DNA from: Firm-04 sp045600205
GTDB lineage: Bacteria > Bacillota > Clostridia > Oscillospirales > Ruminococcaceae
Length of the DNA: 64,000 nucleotides
Assembly: GCA_045600205.1 (NCBI GenBank)
Contig: JAZRXM010000033.1
Location: forward strand, 1-64,000
Reading direction: 5' to 3'
Shown: positions 6,927 through 14,874 of the stretch, one piece after another
Layout: every line of letters begins with the position of its first letter
How positions within the stretch are numbered: position 1 is the stretch's first letter
Made by a program: the position numbers and the translations under genes
Notes under the pieces: generated by a model
Told to the model about the DNA's origin: nothing
The model's database searches: none
What the model saw: the letters and a program-made list of their open reading frames with translations, nothing else

Positions 6927-7988
6927 ATGACAAACGAACGCCGCAACCGTATCGTCAATACGCTGATTGTGCTGATGATTTTAGTGGTGCTGAGTACGAT
7001 CGGTATTCTCATCCGGCAGGTTTCCAACGACAAAAAAGAGCCCTCTGCCGTATCAATCACCACCACAACCACCGTCACCACAACGGTGACCACCACTACC
7101 TCGCGTTATCCGCAGGCTGCCACACGCCTGACCGAAACCGTACAGCTTGCGCAAAGCGAGCAAATGACCGCCAAAAATGTCATCCTGCTGGATGCGAAAA
7201 AACAGGTCATGCTTGCGGAACTGGGCGCAGATACGGAAATTGCACCCGCCTCCATGACCAAAATTATGACACTTGTGGTCGCCATGGAAACCCTGACACC
7301 CGCTCAATTGGAAGGTGCCGCGGTCATCTCAAATGAACAGCTGAAGCCGCTGATCGCAATAGGCGCATCCCGTGTCGGATATGTCGGCGGCGAAGCGGTC
7401 TGTGTCCGTGACCTGCTCTACGGTACGATTCTGCCGTCAGGTGCGGATGCCGCCGTGACACTTGCCTGCTATACGGCAGGAACCGTGGATGAATTTGTCA
7501 GGCTGATGAACGAAAAAGCAGAAGAAATCGGACTTTCGCATACGCATTTCTGCAATCCCACAGGACTGGACGAGGACGGTCATTACAGCACCGTTCACGA
7601 CATCGCCAGACTGCTGGAATACGCAATGTCCATCCCCGAATGCAAGGCAATTCTCTCAACTCCCACCTATATGACTGCTGCCACCACGGAGCACCCCACA
7701 GGCATTGAGCTGAAAAGTATCGTATTTATGCGGCTTGGTGACAAAAAAATCGAAAATGTCAAGCTGGAAGGCGGCAAAACAGGATTTACCAAGCACGCAG
7801 GACAATGCCTTGCATCTTGGGCAACCGATTGTGACGGAAATACATACGTTTGCGTGGTCGCCGGCTGTGAGGAGCAGCTGAACCCCATTTACGATACCCT
7901 GACCATCTACGACCGCTATACCTATTGTGCCGCAAAAACCTACTCGCGCCCCGTCGTCACAACGGACGCCGAACAAATGAACCCCTGA
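6927..7988 (+). CDS. D-alanyl-D-alanine carboxypeptidase (S11, DacF-like)
   Basis: The 353-residue penicillin-binding protein trims the terminal D-Ala from peptidoglycan stem peptides outside the membrane. One N-terminal membrane anchor (about 11-30) is followed by a Thr-rich linker (VSITTTTTVTTTVTTTTS) and then the S11 domain. Active-site marks: S109-M-T-K112, the second motif S171-G-A (Ala where the family often has Asn), and K284-T-G. Unlike many PBP5-type enzymes it has an N-terminal rather than C-terminal anchor and no obvious C-terminal beta domain. It is followed after 14 nt by ispH-rpsA, so the two probably share a transcript. Confidence 0.9.
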   Translation: MTNERRNRIVNTLIVLMILVVLSTIGILIRQVSNDKKEPSAVSITTTTTVTTTVTTTTSRYPQAATRLTETVQLAQSEQMTAKNVILLDAKKQVMLAELGADTEIAPASMTKIMTLVVAMETLTPAQLEGAAVISNEQLKPLIAIGASRVGYVGGEAVCVRDLLYGTILPSGADAAVTLACYTAGTVDEFVRLMNEKAEEIGLSHTHFCNPTGLDEDGHYSTVHDIARLLEYAMSIPECKAILSTPTYMTAATTEHPTGIELKSIVFMRLGDKKIENVKLEGGKTGFTKHAGQCLASWATDCDGNTYVCVVAGCEEQLNPIYDTLTIYDRYTYCAAKTYSRPVVTTDAEQMNP

Positions 7989-8002
7989 GAGGAGGCTGTT
8001 CC

Positions 8003-10075
8003 ATGCCATATCGCTATCAGATCGAAACTGCAAAATCCGCAGGTTTCTGCTTCGGCGTAGACCGCGCCGTCAAGCTCGTTTACGAAGCACTTGCGCAGGG
8101 AAAACGTGTCGCAACGCTCGGTCCCATCATTCACAACGATTCGGTCGTCAACGACCTTTTACAGCGCGGCGCACGCATCATTGAGGACGTTTCCGAGGCA
8201 GCCCCCGATGAAACCATCGTCATTCGCTCCCACGGCGTCGGCAAAGAGGTCTACGAGCGACTGGATGCCGCAAAGCAGCCCTATATCGATGCCACCTGCC
8301 CGTTTGTATCGCGTATCCACAAAATTGTCGCGGAACAATCCGCCAAAGGAAACGAAATTTTGATCGCAGGCGATGCCACACACCCTGAGGTTCAGGGCAT
8401 TGTCGGACATTGTGCCGAAAATTGCACAGTTTTTCATGATAAAACAGAGCTGAAATGCTTGATTGATAGAAAATTAAAAAGTTGTGGAAAACCTCTTGCA
8501 ATTGTCGCGCAAACAACGTATAATAAACTATTATGGGAGGATTGTATAGAGGTTCTTCCAACGGAACATCCCGATTTGCTCGTATTCGATACAATATGCA
8601 ACGCCACCGCCGCACGCCAGTCCGATGCAGACGCGCTTTCCAAGCAGTCTGATCTGATGATCGTTGCCGGCGGCAGACACAGTTCCAACACGGTGAAACT
8701 TTATGATGTGTGCCGCAGAAACTGCCCCACATGGCATATCGCTGAGCCACAGGAGCTGCTGCTTCTCTCTGAGGAGCTGCGTGCGGCTGCGGACAGTGCG
8801 CTCACCCGGAAGGGCAGGGACAGTGTTTTGCAAATCGGCATTACCGCCGGAGCCAGTACACCCGACCACATCATTAAGGAGGTTCAAACACATATGTCTG
8901 GAATTTTTGACACCGATACCACATCCCCGGAAAGCGAAGAGTTCCGAGCAGCATTTGAGGAGGAGCTTGACAAGTCTTTCAGAAAAATTCGTACAGGAGA
9001 CCGGGTCGTCGGCACCGTTGCGTCCATTAGCGGAAACAACGAAGTCATGGTTGATGTTGGTGCCAAGCAGACCGGTATTGTCACCCTCTCCGAATTGACC
9101 AACGATTCTTCGAAGAAGCCCTCTGATCTCGTTAAGGTCGGCGATGAGCTCAACCTGATCGTCATTAAGGTCAATGACGCAGATGGTACTGTTCAGCTTT
9201 CCAAGCGCCGCGTTGATGAGTCTATCGGCTTTGAAAACATCCTCAAGGCAAAGGAAGCAGACACCGTTCTCACCGGCACCGTCCAGAAAGCCGTCAAAGG
9301 CGGTCTGGAAGTCAACTGCGACGGCGTGCGTGTATTCATTCCCGCATCCCAGTCTGGTCTTGGTCGCGATGCTGACCTCAATACTCTGGTCAAGCAGGAA
9401 GTCCGTTTCGTCATCATCGACGTCAACGAGCAGCGCAAAAAGGCAGTCGGCTCCATCCGTCAGGTACAGAAGTCCGAGCGCGATGCAGCAAAGTCCAAGT
9501 TCTGGGAAACCGCTAAGGTCGGCGACACCTTCACCGGTGAAGTCAAGTCCCTCACCAGCTACGGCGCATTCGTAGATCTGGGCGGCATCGACGGTATGGT
9601 TCACGTTTCCGAGCTGAGCTGGGCAAGAATCCACCAGCCGAGCGACGTTGTTTCCGTCGGCGATACCCTTGAGGTATACATCAAGGCTCTCAACCCCGAA
9701 ACCGGCAGAATTTCTCTCGGCCACAGACGCGCTGAGGATAATCCTTGGGTCAAGTTCACCGAGAACTACCACGTTGACGATGTTGTGGAAGCAACTGTTG
9801 TTTCTGTTACTTCCTTCGGCGCATTTGCCCGCATCACTGACGGCGTTGACGGTCTGATTCACATTTCTCAGCTTTCCAACAAGCGTGTCACCAACGTCAA
9901 GGACGTTCTGAATGTCGGTGATACCGTTCAGGTGAAGATCACTGAGATTGACACCGAAAAGAAGCGCATCAGCCTCTCTGTCCGCGCTCTGCTCGAAGAT
10001 GCTGCTCCTGTTGAGGACGCAGGCGAAGAAGTCGTCTACTCCGATGAAACCGCTGAGGGCAGCGACAACGAATAA
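8003..10075 (+). CDS. ispH-rpsA: IspH (HMBPP reductase) fused to ribosomal protein S1
   Basis: The 690-residue protein starts at ATG 8003 behind GAGAGGAGG. Residues 1-290 are IspH, the [4Fe-4S] enzyme of the last MEP-pathway step; the three cluster cysteines are present (C16 in SAGFCFG, C99 in DATCPFV, C199 in DTICNAT). Residues 331-660 contain four S1 RNA-binding domains (about 331-402, 415-485, 500-572, 587-660) and an acidic tail. Such fusions are known in Clostridia. The gene also carries an internal promoter (8496-8524) and an internal Shine-Dalgarno/ATG (8876-8896), so a free 393-residue S1 is likely made as well. Confidence 0.96.
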   Translation: MPYRYQIETAKSAGFCFGVDRAVKLVYEALAQGKRVATLGPIIHNDSVVNDLLQRGARIIEDVSEAAPDETIVIRSHGVGKEVYERLDAAKQPYIDATCPFVSRIHKIVAEQSAKGNEILIAGDATHPEVQGIVGHCAENCTVFHDKTELKCLIDRKLKSCGKPLAIVAQTTYNKLLWEDCIEVLPTEHPDLLVFDTICNATAARQSDADALSKQSDLMIVAGGRHSSNTVKLYDVCRRNCPTWHIAEPQELLLLSEELRAAADSALTRKGRDSVLQIGITAGASTPDHIIKEVQTHMSGIFDTDTTSPESEEFRAAFEEELDKSFRKIRTGDRVVGTVASISGNNEVMVDVGAKQTGIVTLSELTNDSSKKPSDLVKVGDELNLIVIKVNDADGTVQLSKRRVDESIGFENILKAKEADTVLTGTVQKAVKGGLEVNCDGVRVFIPASQSGLGRDADLNTLVKQEVRFVIIDVNEQRKKAVGSIRQVQKSERDAAKSKFWETAKVGDTFTGEVKSLTSYGAFVDLGGIDGMVHVSELSWARIHQPSDVVSVGDTLEVYIKALNPETGRISLGHRRAEDNPWVKFTENYHVDDVVEATVVSVTSFGAFARITDGVDGLIHISQLSNKRVTNVKDVLNVGDTVQVKITEIDTEKKRISLSVRALLEDAAPVEDAGEEVVYSDETAEGSDNE
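8496..8524 (+). promoter_or_regulatory. Internal sigma-A-like promoter inside the ispH coding part
   Basis: TTGCAA at 8496-8501 and TATAAT at 8519-8524 with an exact 17-bp spacer lie in an unusually AT-rich stretch of ispH. Rare codons (CTA, TTA, ATA) cluster just downstream. It would give a transcript covering the S1 part alone. Confidence 0.5.
8876..8896 (+). promoter_or_regulatory. Internal ribosome binding site and in-frame ATG for free S1
   Basis: AAGGAGG at 8876-8882 is followed 11 nt later by ATG 8894, in frame with the fusion (Met298). It falls exactly at the junction of the IspH and S1 parts. The protein from here would begin MSGIFDTDTTSPESEEFRAA and have 393 residues. Confidence 0.6.
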
Positions 10076-10120
10076 TCAAATAGAAAATCGTCCGGTGCTG
10101 TTCCGGTCGGATTTCCGAAA

Positions 10121-10150
10121 AGAGGACGGTTCTAAACCGCCCTCTTTTTT
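10121..10150 (+). terminator. Intrinsic terminator after ispH-rpsA
   Basis: AGAGGACGGTT pairs with AACCGCCCTCT (one mismatch) around a CTA loop, followed by T6. Confidence 0.85.
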
Positions 10151-10191
10151 GTTTTTGGCAAATATCCCGTTGTTTTTGACGAATTTCAGCT

Positions 10192-10220
10192 TTGACATCT
10201 TACGCACATTATGTTATGAT
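10192..10220 (+). promoter_or_regulatory. Sigma-A promoter for the 10254-12711 operon
   Basis: TTGACA at 10192-10197 and TATGAT at 10215-10220 with a 17-bp spacer, about 34 bp before the first start codon. Confidence 0.85.
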
Positions 10221-10253
10221 ATATATACAATATAGAAAGGAGAAATCCTTCCC

Positions 10254-10979
10254 ATGAAAAAAGGTACTACGCTGAAACTGGTACTCATCGCTTTGGCGGG
10301 AACCATCGGCGGAATCGTGCTTTCATCCCTGCTGCAAGGAAATATCCTCGCGCTTGTCGGCACGGTTGCGGTTACCCTCGCAGCCTGCGGCGTGGTCATG
10401 TATCTGAACAGTACAGGCTTCATCAGCAAATCCGATCAGTTGAAGGATGCACACGATTATCGCGAAGCTCTGACCGCTTGGCTCAAGGAAGGCACCCCGT
10501 TCAATGATATGATCCGTGTCGCGGTCAGTCATCTGGATTCCATGGAGCGTAAGCAGAAAGCTCTGCGCAGCATTCTCGATGATTCCAAAGACAGCCCGTT
10601 TCTCACCACGGCGGACGAGGTCGAACAGTATATCCTTGGCAACTCCAAGCGCATCCTCAACCGCATCATGATTTTTGACGGCACGGACCGCAACAAACTC
10701 GATATGCATATTACCTATCTGCAAAAGCTGCTGCAACAGGATGCAAAAGTCCTGTCTGATTTTGAAAACCTCATTGTTGAAGTATCCCAGATCGGTGACG
10801 ACACTCAGGCGGAAATGCCCGTCCTCAAAGAACTGACCGAAGCACTGCACAGTGTCCGCGATGTGGGCGACGATACTGCAATGTGGAGTCAACTGGATGC
10901 ACAGACAGCTTCTCAGATGCCTGCTATGCCGCAGCAGCAGACCTATGAACAACAGCACAACCAACAGCGTATGATGTAA
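10254..10979 (+). CDS. Membrane-anchored helical protein paired with the VWA protein
   Basis: The 241-residue protein starts behind AAAGGAG. Two hydrophobic helices (residues 7-27 and 30-52) are followed by a cytosolic all-helical region (about 58-210, for example RILNRIMIFDGTDRNKLDMHITYLQKLLQQDAKVLSDF) and a Gln-rich tail (MPQQQTYEQQHNQQRMM). The helical part is loosely reminiscent of XpaC-like proteins that pair with TelA and VWA proteins in Bacillota, but I cannot confirm it. It lies 19 nt before the VWA gene under one promoter, so it probably acts with it. Confidence 0.7.
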   Translation: MKKGTTLKLVLIALAGTIGGIVLSSLLQGNILALVGTVAVTLAACGVVMYLNSTGFISKSDQLKDAHDYREALTAWLKEGTPFNDMIRVAVSHLDSMERKQKALRSILDDSKDSPFLTTADEVEQYILGNSKRILNRIMIFDGTDRNKLDMHITYLQKLLQQDAKVLSDFENLIVEVSQIGDDTQAEMPVLKELTEALHSVRDVGDDTAMWSQLDAQTASQMPAMPQQQTYEQQHNQQRMM

Positions 10980-10998
10980 TATCTGAAAGGAGCGTAAT

Positions 10999-12711
10999 AT
11001 GTCTACTAAATCATCTTCCAAAAATGTATTGGTCCTGATTATCATTGCCGTAGTAATGGTTGTTTGCATTATCGGCGGCTCTGCGATCATCAGCCAGAAA
11101 GGCAAATCCAAATCACAGATTTCCCATGAGGCTGCCATGTCGCAGATGGAAAGAAAGCTCAAGAAAATTGATGTCAAAACAGCAACCGCAGAGAAAGCCC
11201 CCGTTGAGATCAGCAACAACCTCGCGGACGAACTGCCCGACATTGATGTGAAGTATCCGCTGGGCGTCATCGGCTACGGCGACCTCAACATTGAGATTTT
11301 CTCCTCGCCTGAAAAGGCATCCAAAGGTACGGATGGCTGGCTGCTCGAAACCGCAGAATCTTTCAACAAGGAACATATCGAAATTGGCGGCAGATGGGCT
11401 ACCGTATCCATCCGCTCGATCGCTTCGGGTGCCGCTGTGGACTACATCATTTCCAACAAATATGTCCCGCAGGCATATACCCCCTCCAACACCATTTTCG
11501 GTGAGCTGATCAAAGCACAGGGCGTAGATATCCGCATGGAGCGCGAGCGCATGGTCGGTAACACCGCCGGTATCCTCATCAACAAGAAAACCTACAAAAA
11601 ATTGCAGGAAGCACACGGCGGTGTCGTAGACATCAACACGATCATTCAGGCTACCATTGACAGTGAGATCACAATGGGTTACACCAACCCTTATTCCTCC
11701 TCTACGGGTATCAACTTCCTGCTTTCCGCGCTGAAAGCATTCGACAGCAACGATCTGTTCAGTGATGCTTCCGTTGAGAAATTCCAGAAGTTCCAGGCAA
11801 ATGTACCGTTCGTCGCTTACACCACCCTCCAGATGCGTGATGCTGCTGACAGCGGCGTGCTGGATGCGTTCCTGATGGAATATCAGGGCATGCACAATAC
11901 CGCGGAACTGCGTGACTATGAGTTTGTTCCGTTTGGTATGCGCCACGATAACCCCATGTATGCAGTCGGCACTCTGAGAAGCGATGAGCAGGAATTGCTC
12001 AAACAGTTCACCGACTACTGCCAGACCGAAAAGAGCCAGAAGCTGGCTTCTCAGTACGGCTTCAACTATCAGGATGATTACAAGGATTCCACACTGAACG
12101 ACATCAAGGGCGATACCGTTCTGAGCGCACAGCACCTCTGGAAAACCGAAAAAGACTCCGGCAAGCCTGTCATGGCAGTCTTTATCGCTGACGTTTCAGG
12201 TTCCATGGCGGGTGCACCGCTCCAGAACCTCCAGACTTCCCTGATCAACGCTTCCCAGTACATCAACACCACCAACTATGTTGGTCTGGTCAGCTACAGC
12301 ACCAACGTCACCAAGAATCTTCCCATTGCCAAGTTTGACCTCAACCAGCGCAGCTACTTCACAGGTGCCGTACAGAGCCTCTCTCCGAGCGGCTCCACCG
12401 CAACCTACGACGCTGTTCTCGTTGGTCTGGATATGCTGATGGAAGAAAAGGCAAAGGTCGAGGCGGAAACAGGTGAAACCATTAAGCCTCTGCTGTTCGT
12501 CCTCAGTGATGGCGAAACCAACGTCGGAAACAACCTCAAAGACATCCGCCGCATCGTGGAAGGTCTGGAAGTCCCCTGCTACACGATCGGCTACAACGCA
12601 AACCTTTCCGCGCTGAGTGAACTTTCCTCCATTAATGAAGCTGCAAGCATCAACGCTGATAACGAAGACGTTGTTTACAGCCTCAAGAGCCTGTTCAACG
12701 CACAGATGTAA
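10999..12711 (+). CDS. Substrate-binding-like domain plus von Willebrand A domain, membrane-anchored
   Basis: This 570-residue protein has one N-terminal membrane helix (about 9-31). Residues 90-375 look like a periplasmic-binding-protein type II fold (IEIFSSPEKASKGTDGWLLETAESFNKEH, SEITMGYTNPYSSSTGINFLL, NPMYAVGTLRSDEQELLKQFTDYC). Residues 390-570 form a VWA domain with an intact metal site, D398-V-S-G-S, plus the later Thr and Asp positions (GSTATYD, VLSDGETNVGN). The combination suggests an extracytoplasmic binding or sensor protein that docks a partner through the metal site. The ligand is unknown. It is the second gene of its operon, ended by a strong terminator. Confidence 0.85.
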   Translation: MSTKSSSKNVLVLIIIAVVMVVCIIGGSAIISQKGKSKSQISHEAAMSQMERKLKKIDVKTATAEKAPVEISNNLADELPDIDVKYPLGVIGYGDLNIEIFSSPEKASKGTDGWLLETAESFNKEHIEIGGRWATVSIRSIASGAAVDYIISNKYVPQAYTPSNTIFGELIKAQGVDIRMERERMVGNTAGILINKKTYKKLQEAHGGVVDINTIIQATIDSEITMGYTNPYSSSTGINFLLSALKAFDSNDLFSDASVEKFQKFQANVPFVAYTTLQMRDAADSGVLDAFLMEYQGMHNTAELRDYEFVPFGMRHDNPMYAVGTLRSDEQELLKQFTDYCQTEKSQKLASQYGFNYQDDYKDSTLNDIKGDTVLSAQHLWKTEKDSGKPVMAVFIADVSGSMAGAPLQNLQTSLINASQYINTTNYVGLVSYSTNVTKNLPIAKFDLNQRSYFTGAVQSLSPSGSTATYDAVLVGLDMLMEEKAKVEAETGETIKPLLFVLSDGETNVGNNLKDIRRIVEGLEVPCYTIGYNANLSALSELSSINEAASINADNEDVVYSLKSLFNAQM

Positions 12712-12728
12712 TTACATATTTTACAAAG

Positions 12729-12761
12729 CATCGTCCTCTGCTCAGAGGGCGATGTTTTTTT
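12729..12761 (+). terminator. Intrinsic terminator after the VWA gene
   Basis: CATCGTCCTCTG pairs with CAGAGGGCGATG around CT, followed by T7. Confidence 0.9.
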
Positions 12762-12814
12762 GCAATCAGATATTTCTGTTTTGTAAATATTGCGTGAACA
12801 TAATATGAATTTCG

Positions 12815-12842
12815 TTGCTTTTTTCAAATATTATGGTATACT
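12815..12842 (+). promoter_or_regulatory. Sigma-A promoter for htpG
   Basis: TTGCTT at 12815-12820 and TATACT at 12837-12842 with a 16-bp spacer. The HrcA operator begins 4 bp after the -10. Confidence 0.7.
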
Positions 12843-12846
12843 GAAT

Positions 12847-12873
12847 TTAGCACTCATATCAAATGAGTGCTAA
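12847..12873 (+). promoter_or_regulatory. CIRCE operator (HrcA binding site)
   Basis: TTAGCACTC, nine bases, GAGTGCTAA: an exact match to the CIRCE consensus, placed over the transcription start of htpG. HrcA repression with release on heat shock is the established meaning of this element. Confidence 0.95.
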
Positions 12874-12912
12874 AAATCCAAATTATGCTTCTCAGAAAGG
12901 TGACGTATTTTC

Positions 12913-14802
12913 ATGGAACAAAAACAATTTCAAGCTGAATCCAAGCGTATGCTCGACTTGATGATTCACTCCATCTATACCCACAAGGAAATTTTCCTCC
13001 GTGAGCTGATCTCCAATGCATCCGATGCCATCGACAAACTCTATTTCCGCTCCCTCACCGATGACAAGGTCGGCATTGCAAAAAATGATTTCTGCATTCA
13101 ACTCCTGCCTGATAAGGAAACCCGCACCCTCACCATCATTGATAACGGTATCGGTATGACAGACAAGGAACTGGAACAGAACCTCGGTGTGATCGCACAT
13201 TCCGGCTCCCGTGCTTTCAAAACCGAGAATGCGCTCGACGAAAATACCGACATCATCGGACAATTCGGTGTCGGCTTCTACTCCGCATTCATGGTCGCCA
13301 AGCGCGTGACTGTCCGCACCAAGGCTTACGGCTCCGATACCGCCTATATCTGGCAGTCCGAGGGCGTAGACGGCTACACCATTGATACCTGCGAAAAAGA
13401 CAGCGTCGGTACGGAAATCATACTGGAACTGCTCGATGATACCGATGACGAAAAATACAGCGATTATCTGGAAGAATACCGCCTGCGCTCCCTCGTCAAA
13501 AAATATTCCGACTACATCCGCTTCCCTATCCGCATGGAAACCACCCACGAACAGCTCAAAGAAGGCACCGAGGATGAGTACGAGGAAACCACAGAACTCG
13601 AAACGCTCAACAGTCAGACCCCGATGTGGAAAAAGAATAAAAATGAGCTGAGCGATGCGGATTACGAGAAATTCTACCGCGACAAGTTCTATGACTATAC
13701 CGCACCGCTCATGCATATTCACAGCCGCAGCGAGGGTGCTGTCACCTATAATTCCCTGCTCTATATCCCCTCAAAAGCCCCCTATGACTACTACACCAAG
13801 GAGTACGAAAAAGGCTTGCAACTTTATGCATCCGGCGTCATGATCATGGACAAATGTGCTGATCTGCTTCCCGACCACTTCAGCTTTGTCCGCGGTCTGA
13901 TCGACTCCGAGGATCTTTCGCTGAACATTTCCCGTGAGATGCTCCAGCATGACCGCCAGCTCAAACTGATTTCCAAGTCCGTCGAAAAATCCATTAAAAA
14001 CGAGCTTTCCAAAATGCTCAAAACCGACCGCAAAAAGTATGAGCAATTCTGGGACGCATTCGGCATCCAGATCAAATTCGGTGTATATAACGGCTTTGGT
14101 GCCAACAAAGAGATGTTACAGGATCTGTTGCTGTTCCGCAGTTCTGCCGGCGAAAACGACGACAGCTTCACCACCCTTGCAGAGTACGTTTCCCGTATGC
14201 GCGAGGATCAGAAGTTCATCTACTACGCGGCAGGCGCGAATATCACACGCTGCAAATCGCTGCCCACCACCGAACTGGTACTCGACAAGGGCATGGAAGT
14301 TCTCTATCTGACCGAAAATGTTGATGAATTTGCCCTCAAAATGCTCGGTAAGTACGCCGACAAGGAATTCAAAAACGTTTCCGCCGGCGATCTGGGACTC
14401 GAATCTGAGGAAGATAAGTCCGCACTGGAAGCGAAAAATGAAGAATCCAAGGACCTGTTTGAGGCTATGCAGAAGGCACTCAACGGCAAGGTCAAGAGTG
14501 TGCGCCTTTCCGGCAGATTGAAAACGCATCCCGTCTGCCTGACCTCCGAAGGCAATCTTTCTCTGGAAATGGAGAAAGTCCTCAACACCATGCCAAACGG
14601 CGAAAAAGTTCAGGCAGAGCGCGTACTGGAATTGAATCCCGACCACCCGATTTTCGCAACTATGCAGCGTTTGCTGAACGAGGATCAGGACAAACTCGCC
14701 AAGTATTCCGAACTGCTCTATCATCAGGCAATGCTGATCGAGGGAATGCCCCTGGAGGATCCCGTTGCACTCAGCACTTTGATTTGCGATCTTATGGTAT
14801 AA
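12913..14802 (+). CDS. htpG: Molecular chaperone HtpG (Hsp90)
   Basis: The 629-residue protein is full length for bacterial Hsp90. The N-terminal GHKL ATPase domain shows NASDAIDKL, IIDNGIGMT and GQFGVGFYSAFM; the middle domain follows (GVMIMDKCADLLPDHFSFVRGLIDSEDLSLNISREMLQ, with the catalytic-loop Arg), then a short C-terminal dimer domain. It refolds or holds client proteins under stress in the cytosol. A perfect CIRCE site just upstream places it under HrcA, unlike Bacillus subtilis, where htpG is not in the HrcA regulon. It is monocistronic, with a strong bidirectional terminator. Confidence 0.97.
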   Translation: MEQKQFQAESKRMLDLMIHSIYTHKEIFLRELISNASDAIDKLYFRSLTDDKVGIAKNDFCIQLLPDKETRTLTIIDNGIGMTDKELEQNLGVIAHSGSRAFKTENALDENTDIIGQFGVGFYSAFMVAKRVTVRTKAYGSDTAYIWQSEGVDGYTIDTCEKDSVGTEIILELLDDTDDEKYSDYLEEYRLRSLVKKYSDYIRFPIRMETTHEQLKEGTEDEYEETTELETLNSQTPMWKKNKNELSDADYEKFYRDKFYDYTAPLMHIHSRSEGAVTYNSLLYIPSKAPYDYYTKEYEKGLQLYASGVMIMDKCADLLPDHFSFVRGLIDSEDLSLNISREMLQHDRQLKLISKSVEKSIKNELSKMLKTDRKKYEQFWDAFGIQIKFGVYNGFGANKEMLQDLLLFRSSAGENDDSFTTLAEYVSRMREDQKFIYYAAGANITRCKSLPTTELVLDKGMEVLYLTENVDEFALKMLGKYADKEFKNVSAGDLGLESEEDKSALEAKNEESKDLFEAMQKALNGKVKSVRLSGRLKTHPVCLTSEGNLSLEMEKVLNTMPNGEKVQAERVLELNPDHPIFATMQRLLNEDQDKLAKYSELLYHQAMLIEGMPLEDPVALSTLICDLMV

Positions 14803-14806
14803 TGAC

Positions 14807-14849
14807 AAAAAGGCTTCGCTTTCTTTCGTGGAAAGCGAAGCCTTTTTTT
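14807..14849. terminator. Bidirectional terminator between htpG and the anti-sigma gene
   Basis: AAAAAGGCTTCGCTTTC pairs with GAAAGCGAAGCCTTTTT around TTTCGTG, perfect over 17 bp. A nearly identical hairpin occurs at 51295-51330. Confidence 0.9.
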
Positions 14850-14874
14850 GTATGATCTGCGATAGAATCTTTCA

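Noticed and set aside
7040..7110. ACC/ACA-rich repeat as a microsatellite or CRISPR-like array
   Set aside because: It is the Thr-rich linker of the D,D-carboxypeptidase, in frame, with no spacer pattern.
8531..9862. 443-residue minus-strand frame across ispH-rpsA
   Set aside because: It is antisense to two well-known domain families and has no ribosome site.
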